Shown piece by piece: positions 21,369-31,526 of a DNA stretch of 64,000 nucleotides. The DNA comes from Gracilaria domingensis (lineage: Eukaryota; Rhodophyta; Florideophyceae; Gracilariales; Gracilariaceae). Each line of letters opens with the position of its first letter. The first letter of the stretch is position 1. Under the pieces are notes generated by a model. It was given only the letters and a program-made list of their open reading frames with translations. It searched no databases and was not told the origin of the DNA. The stretch is taken from positions 62,001 through 126,000 of the forward strand of contig VCMS01000116.1 of the NCBI GenBank assembly GCA_022539475.1. The letters run 5' to 3'. Position numbers and translations under genes: made by a program.

Positions 21369-21766
21369 ATGGCCCTTCCGTCCAAGATAGGGGCGTTCAT
21401 GGTCGGGCTCGCTGTTGGGAGTGCTAATTGCTTCTATTGGTTGCACAAAGATGTTAGAAACGTCAACGAAGCAATGATGCGAAAGATTGATTCGATCCGA
21501 GTTCAGGTATGTTTTTTCGTTTATGACTGTTATTATTTTCAGGAATGAAAGTTATGCCTCGGCCTTCTACAGCCTAGAGATTTCCGTGATAGATCGCGAC
21601 TAACAAGCCGTGCCACGTTGGAATAACAACCTTGCTGCTTCGTGCTGCATGTGCGACACAGATAGAAGAAAAGGACAGAAAAGCAGCTTTGCAGCTTGCT
21701 GCCCTTGAATCCGCTGTACCTGGCCTATCAAAACCGATGGGCGATGACGGGGCTTTGCCGTCCTGA
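21369..21766 (+). CDS. Small single-pass membrane protein, spliced (one intron)
   Basis: Exon 1 is 21369-21506 (46 codons, MALPSKIGAFMVGLAVGSAN...); the intron is 21507-21661 (155 nt, GTATGT start, CTAAC branch site near 21599-21603, ACACAG end); exon 2 is 21662-21766 (34 codons plus TGA). Phase 0 joining gives 80 residues: a hydrophobic segment at about 8-25 and a charged helix or coiled coil at about 28-66 (NEAMMRKIDSIRVQ, then IEEKDRKAALQLAALESAV), ending with a polar tail. The length, membrane segment and trailing helix resemble small mitochondrial inner-membrane or plastid-envelope proteins, but I cannot name it. The ATG context GCAATGG is good. This is the only well-supported intron in the window. 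Confidence 0.68.
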
Positions 21767-22102
21767 GTAAGATGGTTCCGAGCTAGTTCTAAATGAAACA
21801 AAGAGCTTGAGCTTTTCCACTTAAAAGTATCCAGGACGTGTAGCTCAAACTTTGGTTACTACTTCGTTTTGGGATCCAAACATTATCGCTGTTCTTGCTA
21901 AGGATCCATGAATGTTTTTGAGAAAGTTTTGTGCTTTGCCTATCGGTGATGTGGGGATCAGGCTTTGACCATCATAGCCATCGTTGGGATTATGGTGCAC
22001 TGAAGAAGCTTTTTATCAAGACGCAACTTCGCAGGTTACCTAATCAATATATTACTTTATAAACAGGAATTCATTTACCGTGGGTAATCTCGCCAAGGTC
22101 GC
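21767..22102. other. Intergenic between convergent genes
   Basis: 3' flanks of the small spliced gene and BMS1. No gene seen. Confidence 0.6.
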
Positions 22103-25100
22103 TTACACGTCTGAACTGCGGGCCCTTTTCAACTCACGAGCTTCTCGAGCGCCTTCGATTGCGAACTTCCTTTTTCTTCGTTCTCTTTGTGAGCTCAAAT
22201 GCTTAGCTTCTTCCTTTTGCACTTGTTTCTTGTGACGCACCAAAGCCTGACCCTTGGATTCTTTTCTTTTCTTCACTTTATCATTTCGAATACTATATAC
22301 AGCCTGCAAAAACTTTCGCTCTCTCCTTTCTTTCTCATCCAGAACCATTACTCTTTCTTCAGCAACGGCAGCCTTGCGCAAGGGAAGGTTCTTTGGCTTG
22401 CTCTTCGATACGAAGTTCTTAGGCTTTGATGCGTACGGTAGTGACCCTTCTAGCTTCTTCGAGATTCGCAATGGCGCGAACACTGGCCTTGCTCTGTCAA
22501 TTGGTTGATAGAGTGAGTCTTTGGATAACGGAATTGGAAGTTGTTTCGCCTCACGCACTTCGCGAATCGTGCGCATTCTCCATGATCCGGAACCATCTCT
22601 CTGCCTGTCAAGCAAGGTTGTGGCAATTGAGCAAAACCTTGGAGCTTCCACACGAACCCAAGCTCTCAAGAACACAATGTCACTCAGCAGGATCTTATCT
22701 TCAAAGCCAGCGCGAAAAGTACCAGCTGGGCTCTTGGCAAGGTCACGATCAAGCATATTGCCTTGGGAACTAGACGTTATGCCTTTCTTAATAGTACCTC
22801 GAATACCGCTTACGGTTCGCACACTGGCACCAAGATATTTGGAAACTTCAAGTTCTGAGTTGAACATGCCCTTGATAAAAGCTGTGTTCTTGTGCACTTT
22901 CACTGGTTCTCCAACTAACTTCAATTTCTTCACCACTTTGCAAACCGTATCGAGTTCGGTAACAACACCGGTTGCAGCTATGCGGAAACTTGTCCGCTCT
23001 CTTCCAAGGGTTTGACACATGATTGCACCAGCTCCTGGGGCCACACTAGGAGCCCAGAATGTGGCATTGCAGTGCAAATATTCGGGCGTATACTTTAGAT
23101 ATCGTCGCCTACCCCCTTGATCTTCAATATCGTATACAGGAATTGTTTGAAATCGACGCCACCCAACACTCATGACAACTGGGTCTGTAGACTTCAGTAC
23201 ACCCCGTTTAAAGCGATGACGCCGGATCCTAGCTCTCAGAAAAGTTTTCCCTTCGTCATCAGAGGACTTTAACCCACCCAACACAACTGGAAAGTTGGGA
23301 TCGAAGAACTTGACAAACTCAACAGGGACATCCTGGAGCTCCATTCTCACATATTGTCCTGGAGAGATACCTTCAAGCGCAATACGTGACTCAGCGTCGA
23401 GTTCACCAAATTCTTGAACCCTTAACTTTTCAAATCTCTCTCTTTCCTGCTTCCTTGGATCCGGAGCACGCATCACGGCATCTCGTGCAGCTTTACGAGA
23501 CTTAACGTTTGGATGCCCTTCTTGTGTGGGATGCACCGGCTCTTCGGAATCTGAGTCATTCTCCCTTGTATCTCTAGTATCCCAATCTGTGTCAAACTGC
23601 TGTTTCTTTCGGATTTTCTTTTCCTTTACACTCTCCATGTAGCTCTTCTGACCTTCTTCTGTGTCCGAATTCTTCGCATCAAGACTTTTCCCGATATATT
23701 TCTCTCCAGTTTCAAGGTCTTCAAAATCTCCATCAACCATATCGTCATCGTCACCATCCTCGTCGTTTTGCATTTCCGAGGTATCAACCCGACGCTGCCC
23801 AGTTCCAAATCTTCTTCGACGAAGCTTTGCACATGCAACTTCATCTGATACCCAGTCTCTTGTGGCTTGAGGCAAGAGCCGGGTGATATCGTCCAAGACA
23901 GCGTTAGAAAACATCACGTCATATTCTTCGCTCTCTTGTCGGTTACGAGGTCTAAAGAAATCCTCTTCTTCTCCTTCACTTTCAACATCGTTTTTCCCGT
24001 CAGAACTAACGCTTTCCTTTCCTTGATTAACACCATAAATATATTTCTCCAGCGCCTTTGACGGAGAAATGGTGTTCTGAAGCTTATGCTCTGCGTTTTT
24101 TAGAGTTAAATCCTTCCAGCGCCGAGCGTAAACTTCCTCATTGCTACGAAGATTGTCACTTGTCTTCTCGGTATGTTGTTCTTCACTAGTTGAAACACTG
24201 GAGACGGACGATGTGTGTGAACCATCATCGCTTCGAGAATCTACAAACTCCGCCCGTTTCACGAGTTTCCCAGCAAAATATACATTGTTCTGATCTTCGG
24301 TCTTGCCAGTGTCACTGCCACTCTCGCAATCGCTTCCTTCCCCACTGTCGCTATCGCTATCGCTATCGCTATCGCTACCGCTATCGCTATCGCTACCGCT
24401 GTCGCTATCGCTTCCGCTTCCAGTACGAGCCATGCCATTCTTTTCCTTCACAGACGTATCACCTCTCCCCTTCAGAGTTTCGGGCTCGGCAGAGAAGGTG
24501 GCAGGCCGTCTCATTCGAACATCCTGAACCTCTCCGGATATAAACTGTTTTCCACCCTTTACCAGTTGGAGAGTAGACTGCTTTAGTTTCTCATCAACAG
24601 CAGCCACATCGGCTTTTTGCAGTTGCTTGACCATTTTCTCACCTTCACCATCAGAAGACTCTTCCCCTTCCGCATCTGCACCAACTAAGTTCCCCTCTTC
24701 CGTGACCAATGCAGCCTTATCAGAAAACCGAACATCATCCGGAGCTATATTAATGTATACGGCATCCCTATCAAATGCAATGCCGTCGACTTCAGGTGCC
24801 ATTGGTGCGTACAACATCCTTTCTTTCTGGGAAATCTTTCGCCTTTGCTTTCGATCGTTAGATGTGTTATCTGTTGAGTTTTGGTCCGTTTTCAAATTCG
24901 CTGCAGGGCACGGATCTGGAAGGAGCTCAACATTCTCAGCTGACAAATCGCCTACGCCAGCGAGGTGCAAGCGCCATGTTCCAGCAGCCGCCCTTAAGGG
25001 TGTTCCCCGAACGTAACCATAGGCCGCCACAGTGCGATTTGCCGAATCAGGTAAGCTCTTAGGTGAAATATCTTCAACACGGTCGGCTAGTACGTAAGGG

Positions 25101-25834
25101 TGATCTGAACGCCACCTGATGTTAGGATATTTTGTTACAGATATGAACCGCGCAAGATTTAGGATTTCTCGCTTCAGGTAGTCGCCAGTTGTCGTAATAC
25201 CGGACAGATAGAATACTTTGGCGCCATCATAAAGCTCCGCCCAGATGCGGTCTTTAAAGGACTTTTTTGCATTTCGTACTTGTTTTCCATCCCTAAGTTT
25301 ATCCAAATGTGTTAGCACGGCCATCATCTTGGGCATTCCATGGGTGGCTGCGATGTTGAGAAACTCGAAGGTCTCCATCTCAAATCCAAAACTTGCATCA
25401 ATGACCAGTAAGACAAGGTCTGCAACCTTGGCAGCATCAATCATAGAACTGAGATCAGCTCCAACTTCTAGGAAAGTGATGCGCTTACGATGTCCCGCGA
25501 CAATGGTGATGGGCCCTGTTATCGAAGGTATATTTCGTTTGGTATAATGCTTGACAAGATTTCGAATGATAGTGCTTTTCCCAACGCCTTGAGGACCAAC
25601 TACGGTTATGACGCGTGGTGCTGCATCTCCGCCGGTGCGATCAACAGGCAGAGCTGGATTGAAAGCGCGCTTCTCAGAACGGTCAGCAGCAAGTCGAATG
25701 CGTCTCGCAAGCGCTCCCGGTTTTGCAACAGCTTGCTTCTTTCCACCAGTTCCCGGTGACTTGGACTTCTTTTTTTTGGCCTTTGTCCGGGAAGCGCGAT
25801 GTGCCTTTTGCTCAGGCACAGAACCCGCCTCCAT
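22103..25834 (-). CDS. BMS1: Ribosome biogenesis GTPase BMS1
   Basis: 1243 residues from the ATG at 25834 ([10 protein letters not shown], then a lysine-rich nucleolar signal KAKKKKSK); the frame is open upstream to 25882, but this start fits the family. The order is: basic tail; GTPase domain with P-loop GPQGVGKST (about 80-88), a [12 protein letters not shown] switch region, [15 protein letters not shown] and LTHLDKLRD; a long acidic middle; then the conserved C-terminal half ([49 protein letters not shown]-like, [18 protein letters not shown]), ending in a basic coiled tail. Length matches yeast (1183) and human (1282). In the SSU processome BMS1 binds RCL1 and drives 18S pre-rRNA maturation in the nucleolus. 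The acidic middle contains a Ser-Asp run encoded by a hexanucleotide repeat. Confidence 0.96.
   Translation of the reverse strand: [1243 protein letters not shown]
24346..24418. repeat. Hexanucleotide tandem repeat within BMS1
   Basis: About 12 copies of CGCTAT/CGCTAC/CGCTGT, in frame, encode a Ser-Asp alternation in the BMS1 acidic linker. Length is likely to vary between strains. Confidence 0.9.
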
Positions 25835-27131
25835 GTTTCGCGGTAAAGACACACGCTCTCCTGTGGCCGAAACGGGCACCAAACTATAATGGCTCTAGAT
25901 ATTGTAGGAAGTTTGAAGTGCTTTCGGTGGTGAACACCTAAACACGTCGGCCGGATAGTCAGTGACAGGATCAGAAAGATGTGCGTGACCGTGGCGTGAC
26001 AAATTGTCACTGACAATTATGCGCGTAGGACAAATGGCCACGTGGCCACATATCCAGCAGCTGTGGGATCGATCAGAATCAAGTTTTCTTGATCCCTTCG
26101 TCGCATAGTGTAACCGGCCTTCCCGGACAAGTTTCATCATCTATCCCGCTTTACCGTTTCTTACCCTGGTAGAACTACCTTTGTACGGTTAGTGTACTCG
26201 CATGTTAGTGGATAGTGGAAACGACTTCTTCTCCGCTATCGACCTGATGTGCGAGGTTCGAGTGCTACATTACGGACTAGAGTCGGAACACCTTCGAGAA
26301 TTGGTTCTCCACCGGGAGCATGTGGAACCTGCGCTGACCTTTCTTGACGTTTGCCAGTCGGAGGCTTGGAAGAGCCTCGATAGGCTTACAAGTTTTGTTC
26401 ATCTTGTAGACCACACGCGACAAGATCATAGCGATAGAGTTGGGTCTACATCAAGTAATATTGCCAGTGGACCTTGGATTAGGATACATGCACGTGTCGA
26501 CGGGTGGAAATAGGCAAGCCGGTAGATACGTAGCAAGAATAGTGGGATTGCGTTGCGCCCATGATCTGAATGACATTGGTAGAAAGTTTGACTCGGGACG
26601 TCGAGCTGTTTGGACAGCGAAGTACAGAGCTATCTCCGGCAAGGAGGACGTCGACCTCAGACACGTAGACGCGCTCTGGATGTCGTCCAGATCGGAAAGC
26701 GCATGCGCTGCGCTGGATGATGATTGATGACGTACCAAAGGATGCCAAGGGAAGGCTGCCGTTACCGTTTTAAACACGCTGCTAGGGTTGCCCTTGTTGT
26801 TACTGTAACGTTGACGCGGGCCTTCGAGGCCGGGGTGAGCGCATTTCATAGTCTATGAGGAAGAGGAGGGGGGTGGTTTTGGCGGCAAAGCTGCTGAGCG
26901 CGGCGAGGCGGAATGGGCGAGGGCGGTCGAGCAATTCTTGGCGCGATTTTTTGCGCCAGTGCGGATGGGCGGCGGCAGGGCGAGAAGCGGCGAGATTGAC
27001 CACCAATACGCACCCCCACGCCGGCCGCCTGCGCGCACGGCCCGCACAGCAGCTCCTTCGCCGCGGCACCGCGGCGAATGATTCGTGCAGCCACACGCCT
27101 GCGCCTATCATAGCGCGCGCAGCCGGACGCC
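25835..27131. other. Intergenic between divergent genes; GC-rich right half
   Basis: BMS1 promoter to the left; to the right, 26850-27130 is strongly GC-rich, forming a CpG-dense start region for the next gene. Overlapping frames on both strands (26202-26513, 26440-26727 plus; 26451-26849 minus) have ATG starts in part but no family I recognise; they may be relic or chance. Confidence 0.5.
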
Positions 27132-30100
27132 ATGCAGGCGCGAGCGCTCCATGCCGCCCAGCGCCCCGTCCATGTCCCCTTTGCTCGGCGACGAGCGCGA
27201 GTCGCCTCGTGCGACGCCCCGCGCCCGGCGTCGCCCGCCCTTCTTCCGCCCTCCTCCGCCGCCTCCGTTCCCATGCCGGCCGCCAACTCCCTGCCCCCGC
27301 CGCGCCAGCGTGTCGTTCGCGCGTTGAACAAAGCCATTGCCACCGTTCCCGACCACGCGGTGCTTGCGGCCGCGCTGCGATCCATTCTCAACCCGCTTAC
27401 GCACTTGCAGCACATCACCACCTTTGCCGAGCACCAGCACGCCACTGAGATGCGCAGCATCACCGATTTTGCCGAAGATGTGCACGCTTTGCTGCGCAAC
27501 CACACCGACCGTCTGGAGGTTCACAAGCGCCTCCTAGAGCTGCACGCCTCCGCTCTGTCGCTTCAGCGAGAGCTAGACGCCAGGGGGTTCACCACCGCCT
27601 TTCAGCCCTCGCACATGGTCGCCGCCAGAATCAACAACGTCATGGAATGTCTTATAGACATTTCGTGCGATAACGCCTCCTTGTCCGATCTCAAGCGCGT
27701 GCTGCTTTCGCTGCCAGCGCTGTACGAGACTTTGGAATATCTCGTTAAACTCCCGCTCTCAATCTCCAGCTTAGGCATTGCGCTGCGTTCCGCCATCGAT
27801 GCCACCGCCACCTTATCCAGTGTGCCGTCAACAAGTCAAATGTACACTTTGCCAACGACGCGGCGCTTAGAAACAATTCTTGACAACGTACAAACGTATA
27901 AAGACCGTATTGATGAATCTTCTCTTTCTGAAAACGAGAAGGACATTATACGTGACTGCTTGCAAACCGTCTTGCAGACAGATAAGCTCACCGCTGACCG
28001 AATTCGCATCACAACATTTCCCAAACAATCCTTTTCGTTGCCTCACGAAATAGGAAGGTCTCCACATACCACAGTATACAAAGCTGCTTTCTCTATGCGC
28101 AACGGACCAGCCCCACTGTGGAGCACCACCGTAGCGCTCAAGGCGCTACATCTTTCATTTTGTTCGAGGTTACGCTATCTTCACTTCGTTCAAGAATCCC
28201 TCCGCCTCCAATCTTTTTCTCATCCCTGTCTTCCTACATTCTACGGTGTCAACTGGCCCTTTTCGGTCAAGGGGTCTCATACAAAGCTCCACCACATGCT
28301 CAACATGGCTACAGCGCCAGTTGCCTTAATTGCTACAGAACTAATGACCCACGATCTACACCATGCACGACAAGAAGCTTGTTTACGACCTCTTTCCATT
28401 CGTATCAAGATCCTCAGAGACGTCGCCAACGCAATCTGCTACCTGCACCGAGCAAAAGTGTACCACGGTCGTATTATGCCGCAAAATGTTATGGTACGCA
28501 TTCACGGGGATTGCCTGTATGGCAATGCAAAGCTTGACGTGACGACACTTCTCAGCCGCGCTGTTTTGTCCACACAGCAAAAGACAAGATGTACGAAGAA
28601 TCTGTTGTACTTCTCACCAGAACAACTAAGCAACGGTCACCAATATTACACTGGGGACATATGGAGCTTCGGCATGGTTGCGTGTTATTTGTTGATAGAT
28701 GGACCTCATCTTTTGCACAATCCCTCAGAAGAAGCTATTCTACAACTTATTGTGAACAAGAAGTTGTCTGACAGCGTGAAGAAATGGTGCGCTTGCATTT
28801 CTGACGCTGGCTTGCGCGAACTTGTTTCCCGATGCCTTTCTGAAGATCCCGTTTGCAGAATTGACTCTCAGACATTGTCTGACCTTATACAGGCTGCCGT
28901 TGATAGGCTGCCTGAAGAGCCAGAGAAAGGACGTCTTAGTCAAATTCCTTACGAGGATGTTGACGATGTCGTCCTGGACTCCAGTGGTGACACTGCCAAT
29001 CCCATTGTCGTAGATCCAGATGAAGACAGTGACGAAGTAACGTTCATTGGGAAGAAGCGGGGAAGAGAACCGTCTTCTAGTTCTCCGCCGCGTCGGCGAC
29101 GTCCTCGTCTTATTCGTGTAGATGATGATGAGTCCGACGAAGAAGAAGACAAGCAGAAGATGCCAACTCCACCCCCTCTACAACCAGAACCGATTTTTCT
29201 TAAGGAGGTTAGGGGTCTTGAAGAAGTTAGTAATCTTTACGAAAAGGGTTCGTCTGAATTCAATGAGGCATTGAATATTATTGACGACTCGAATGGAGAT
29301 GTAGCGAAAGCCTTTCGGCTGTTCAAGAAAGCTGCCGAATGGGAGTGTGTTGATGCGTATCGCTACTGCGGTCAGTACTTGCTTAACGGCTGGGGTACGG
29401 AACAGAACCACGAAGAAGCAGTGAAATACCTCCGAAAAGCAGCAGCTTGGAATGATTCAGAAGCCATCCGCTTACTAGGAGTTTGTCACGAAGAAGGTCA
29501 TGGAGTGCCTGTGAACGGCGCTGAAGCACTTCGTCTGTACAAGAAAGCAGCTCAGTTGGGTGAGCCCACTGCAAACACGAATGTTGCAATATGCTACGAT
29601 AAGGGAGTTGGAGTGCGACGAAATAAACGCACTGCCATATCGTACTACAAGAAAGCTGCGGCAGAGGACGATGAAGTTGCATTAAATAATCTAGGGGTTC
29701 TTTATAATCAGGGTTCCAAACGAGACTTCGCTCTAGCTGTCCGCTACTTCAGGGAGGCTATCAAGTACGGCAGTCTTGAAGCACAATGTAATCTTGGGGA
29801 TTGCTACATGTATGGCCAAGGAGTTCCCAAGGATTTCTCCACGGCATTGGAATTGTACAATGAGTCCTCCGAGAAGGGCAACCTTGTCGCCCGAACAGAA
29901 ATGGCTACACTCTATTATCTTGGTTTAGGAGTTCCGGTTGATTATGTTAAAGCACTCTCCATGTACCGGGAAGCTTCCTCAGTTCCTGAAGCTCTTCGTT
30001 GGCTTGGAATAGCGCATTACGATGGAAACGGAGTTGATGAGAACATCGAAGAAGCAGTTAGATTGTTTCGTCAAGCTATTGATATGGGGAGTCCGGAAGC

Positions 30101-30344
30101 TAATCTAGATTTGGGGATGTGCTATTTCCTAGGAAAAGGCGTCCCTCAAAGTTATGAACAAGCACTTCAGCATTACAAAGTAGCTGCTGAGAACGACTCA
30201 AAAGAGGCAAGTTTGTCGATCGGTAACATGTACTTCGAAGGCCTCGGGGTGCAAAAGGATTTGAACATCGCGTATAAATGGTACAAAGAGGGCGAGGATA
30301 TCGATCTTACATACATACATGTAGATGATAAACCAAACGTTTGA
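27132..30344 (+). CDS. Pseudokinase with N-terminal helical domain and C-terminal Sel1 repeats
   Basis: 1070 residues from the ATG at 27132; an ATG at 27273 (MPAANSLPPP) would skip a Pro/Ala-rich leader. Residues about 60-290 are predicted helices (RVVRALNKAIATV, LLRNHTDRLEVHKRLLELHASALSLQREL). A protein-kinase fold follows at about 300-590: VALK lysine present (about 337), but the glycine loop reads GRSPHTTVYKA, HRD is replaced (HGRIMPQN, about 444) and DFG by LDVTT; SPEQ and DIWSFG are kept. It is therefore probably catalytically dead. An acidic linker (about 605-690) has VVLDSS, IVVDPDEDSDE and EVTFIG, resembling SUMO-interacting motifs, plus a basic RRRRPR signal. About nine Sel1-like repeats (GHGVPVN, GQGVPKD, GLGVPVD, GKGVPQS signatures) fill about 715-1056. 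Likely a signalling scaffold; the partner is unknown. Confidence 0.85.
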   Translation: MQARALHAAQRPVHVPFARRRARVASCDAPRPASPALLPPSSAASVPMPAANSLPPPRQRVVRALNKAIATVPDHAVLAAALRSILNPLTHLQHITTFAEHQHATEMRSITDFAEDVHALLRNHTDRLEVHKRLLELHASALSLQRELDARGFTTAFQPSHMVAARINNVMECLIDISCDNASLSDLKRVLLSLPALYETLEYLVKLPLSISSLGIALRSAIDATATLSSVPSTSQMYTLPTTRRLETILDNVQTYKDRIDESSLSENEKDIIRDCLQTVLQTDKLTADRIRITTFPKQSFSLPHEIGRSPHTTVYKAAFSMRNGPAPLWSTTVALKALHLSFCSRLRYLHFVQESLRLQSFSHPCLPTFYGVNWPFSVKGSHTKLHHMLNMATAPVALIATELMTHDLHHARQEACLRPLSIRIKILRDVANAICYLHRAKVYHGRIMPQNVMVRIHGDCLYGNAKLDVTTLLSRAVLSTQQKTRCTKNLLYFSPEQLSNGHQYYTGDIWSFGMVACYLLIDGPHLLHNPSEEAILQLIVNKKLSDSVKKWCACISDAGLRELVSRCLSEDPVCRIDSQTLSDLIQAAVDRLPEEPEKGRLSQIPYEDVDDVVLDSSGDTANPIVVDPDEDSDEVTFIGKKRGREPSSSSPPRRRRPRLIRVDDDESDEEEDKQKMPTPPPLQPEPIFLKEVRGLEEVSNLYEKGSSEFNEALNIIDDSNGDVAKAFRLFKKAAEWECVDAYRYCGQYLLNGWGTEQNHEEAVKYLRKAAAWNDSEAIRLLGVCHEEGHGVPVNGAEALRLYKKAAQLGEPTANTNVAICYDKGVGVRRNKRTAISYYKKAAAEDDEVALNNLGVLYNQGSKRDFALAVRYFREAIKYGSLEAQCNLGDCYMYGQGVPKDFSTALELYNESSEKGNLVARTEMATLYYLGLGVPVDYVKALSMYREASSVPEALRWLGIAHYDGNGVDENIEEAVRLFRQAIDMGSPEANLDLGMCYFLGKGVPQSYEQALQHYKVAAENDSKEASLSIGNMYFEGLGVQKDLNIAYKWYKEGEDIDLTYIHVDDKPNV

Positions 30345-30854
30345 AGCGAGCACCTTTATGACACTAACGAATCGAGGTTACGAAAGTTCAGCCCCGAATA
30401 TCTTCAGTTTTATTCGTCAGCAAACATGAGAGAACAAAAATAGACGGATGTAGGTATCGTTTACACGACTGTCTACACCCTCAATAACATTTGGAGTTGG
30501 TGAAGGTAATTCTTGTTAGGTGCTACCCCTCTGGTATTCATCATTCGCTTGTAGTCTAGCTTTCATGATTGGTCACCATCCGAAGAGGACGATGATCATC
30601 ATCAACACCTAACTATTTCCTCCCAGATCAGAAGGTTCTGCTCTTTAGCGAGGTAGTAGCAAACTCTTGTTTCTTGCCTGTCCCAAAAACCAGTCGGAGA
30701 GATTCCAACCATCGCTCGTAGAACAGCGGGATGAAACGAATCGCTCGAGTTACCTTCTCAATCATTGATCACGGAAGTCATTATCTCCCGAAAATACAGA
30801 GTAGTTCCTTCCAGAAGAATAATTTCGTATGTCAGTCCGTCAGAACGCAGCAAC
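30345..30854. other. Intergenic between convergent genes
   Basis: 3' flanks. No gene seen; the only longer frames overlap the next gene in antisense. Confidence 0.6.
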
Positions 30855-31526
30855 CTACGCGTTTCCATTGTTCTTGTCATCTACTTCTTTCGAGTCTTCC
30901 ACGATCCCATTCGGAGATTGGTCTGAATCAGGCCCTGAATCGGTTTTCGGGGATCCAACCTGTTTCATGTATTCCTCTTCTGGAGTTTCAACATCGGTTA
31001 TTCCCTTCTCAATGTCTTCCATTTTCTCTCGAGTAGTCTGGGATTTGGCTCCTAATGGACAAGGACCGTCACTGCTTGTGAGCACCATGAACAGCGCGAC
31101 GCAAACAAGCACCTCTGCTATCCACGCGAACGTGACAGCAATAATGTTGCCAAGGCCACCAATATTGACGATGGGGACTCCATTGTCTACCACGCCTCCT
31201 ATGGTGACAATACTTCCAACACCGGTACCGGTTCTGACAGAAGACACTACTCCAACGCAAATCGAATACAAAACGAACAAGATAACGACAAAAATAAGTT
31301 CGAGTTTGATGATGGGCTCAATATCACAGAGAAGAGCAAGGCACACAACAAGACTGAAAATCGTTCCCAAAACTCCTATGGTAATGATACCCCTTAGGCG
31401 GACAGGGCAGGAGTTGAATGTGTCACAGACTTCGGCAACATTACCAAAAACCACAAGAGAGCAGAGAGTAATCACTCCATAAACCCAGCTTCGAACCCGG
31501 CGGTTGTTAAGGTTGAAATCAGACAT
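30855..31526 (-). CDS. Four-helix membrane protein, MARVEL/CASP-like topology
   Basis: 223 residues from an ATG at 31526. Four hydrophobic segments: about 14-30 (WVYGVITLCSLVVFGNV), 45-68 (GIITIGVLGTIFSLVVCLALL), 75-97 (LELIFVVILFVLYSICVGVVS) and 122-150 (GNIIAVTFAWIAEVLVCVALFMVL), with a Cys-containing first loop (VCDTFNSCPVRLRG) and a Gly-rich loop between segments 3 and 4 (GVGSIVTIGGVVDNGVPIV). The C-terminal ~70 residues are acidic and cytosolic. This fits MARVEL/CASP-like four-pass proteins, but no diagnostic residues are certain. The role may be in vesicle or plasma-membrane domains; name withheld. Confidence 0.7.
   Translation of the reverse strand: MSDFNLNNRRVRSWVYGVITLCSLVVFGNVAEVCDTFNSCPVRLRGIITIGVLGTIFSLVVCLALLCDIEPIIKLELIFVVILFVLYSICVGVVSSVRTGTGVGSIVTIGGVVDNGVPIVNIGGLGNIIAVTFAWIAEVLVCVALFMVLTSSDGPCPLGAKSQTTREKMEDIEKGITDVETPEEEYMKQVGSPKTDSGPDSDQSPNGIVEDSKEVDDKNNGNA

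Noticed and set aside
21507-21542. Alternative 36-nt intron in the small gene
   Set aside because: Too short for a spliceosomal intron and gives no protein-like continuation; the 155-nt intron has a CTAAC branch site and a good exon 2.
24190-24543. Plus-strand Arg/Tyr repeat frame
   Set aside because: Produced by the hexanucleotide repeat that encodes Ser-Asp in BMS1 on the other strand.
26202-26849. Overlapping ATG frames on both strands upstream of the pseudokinase gene
   Set aside because: No recognisable family, conflicting strands, and promoter context; not annotated as genes.
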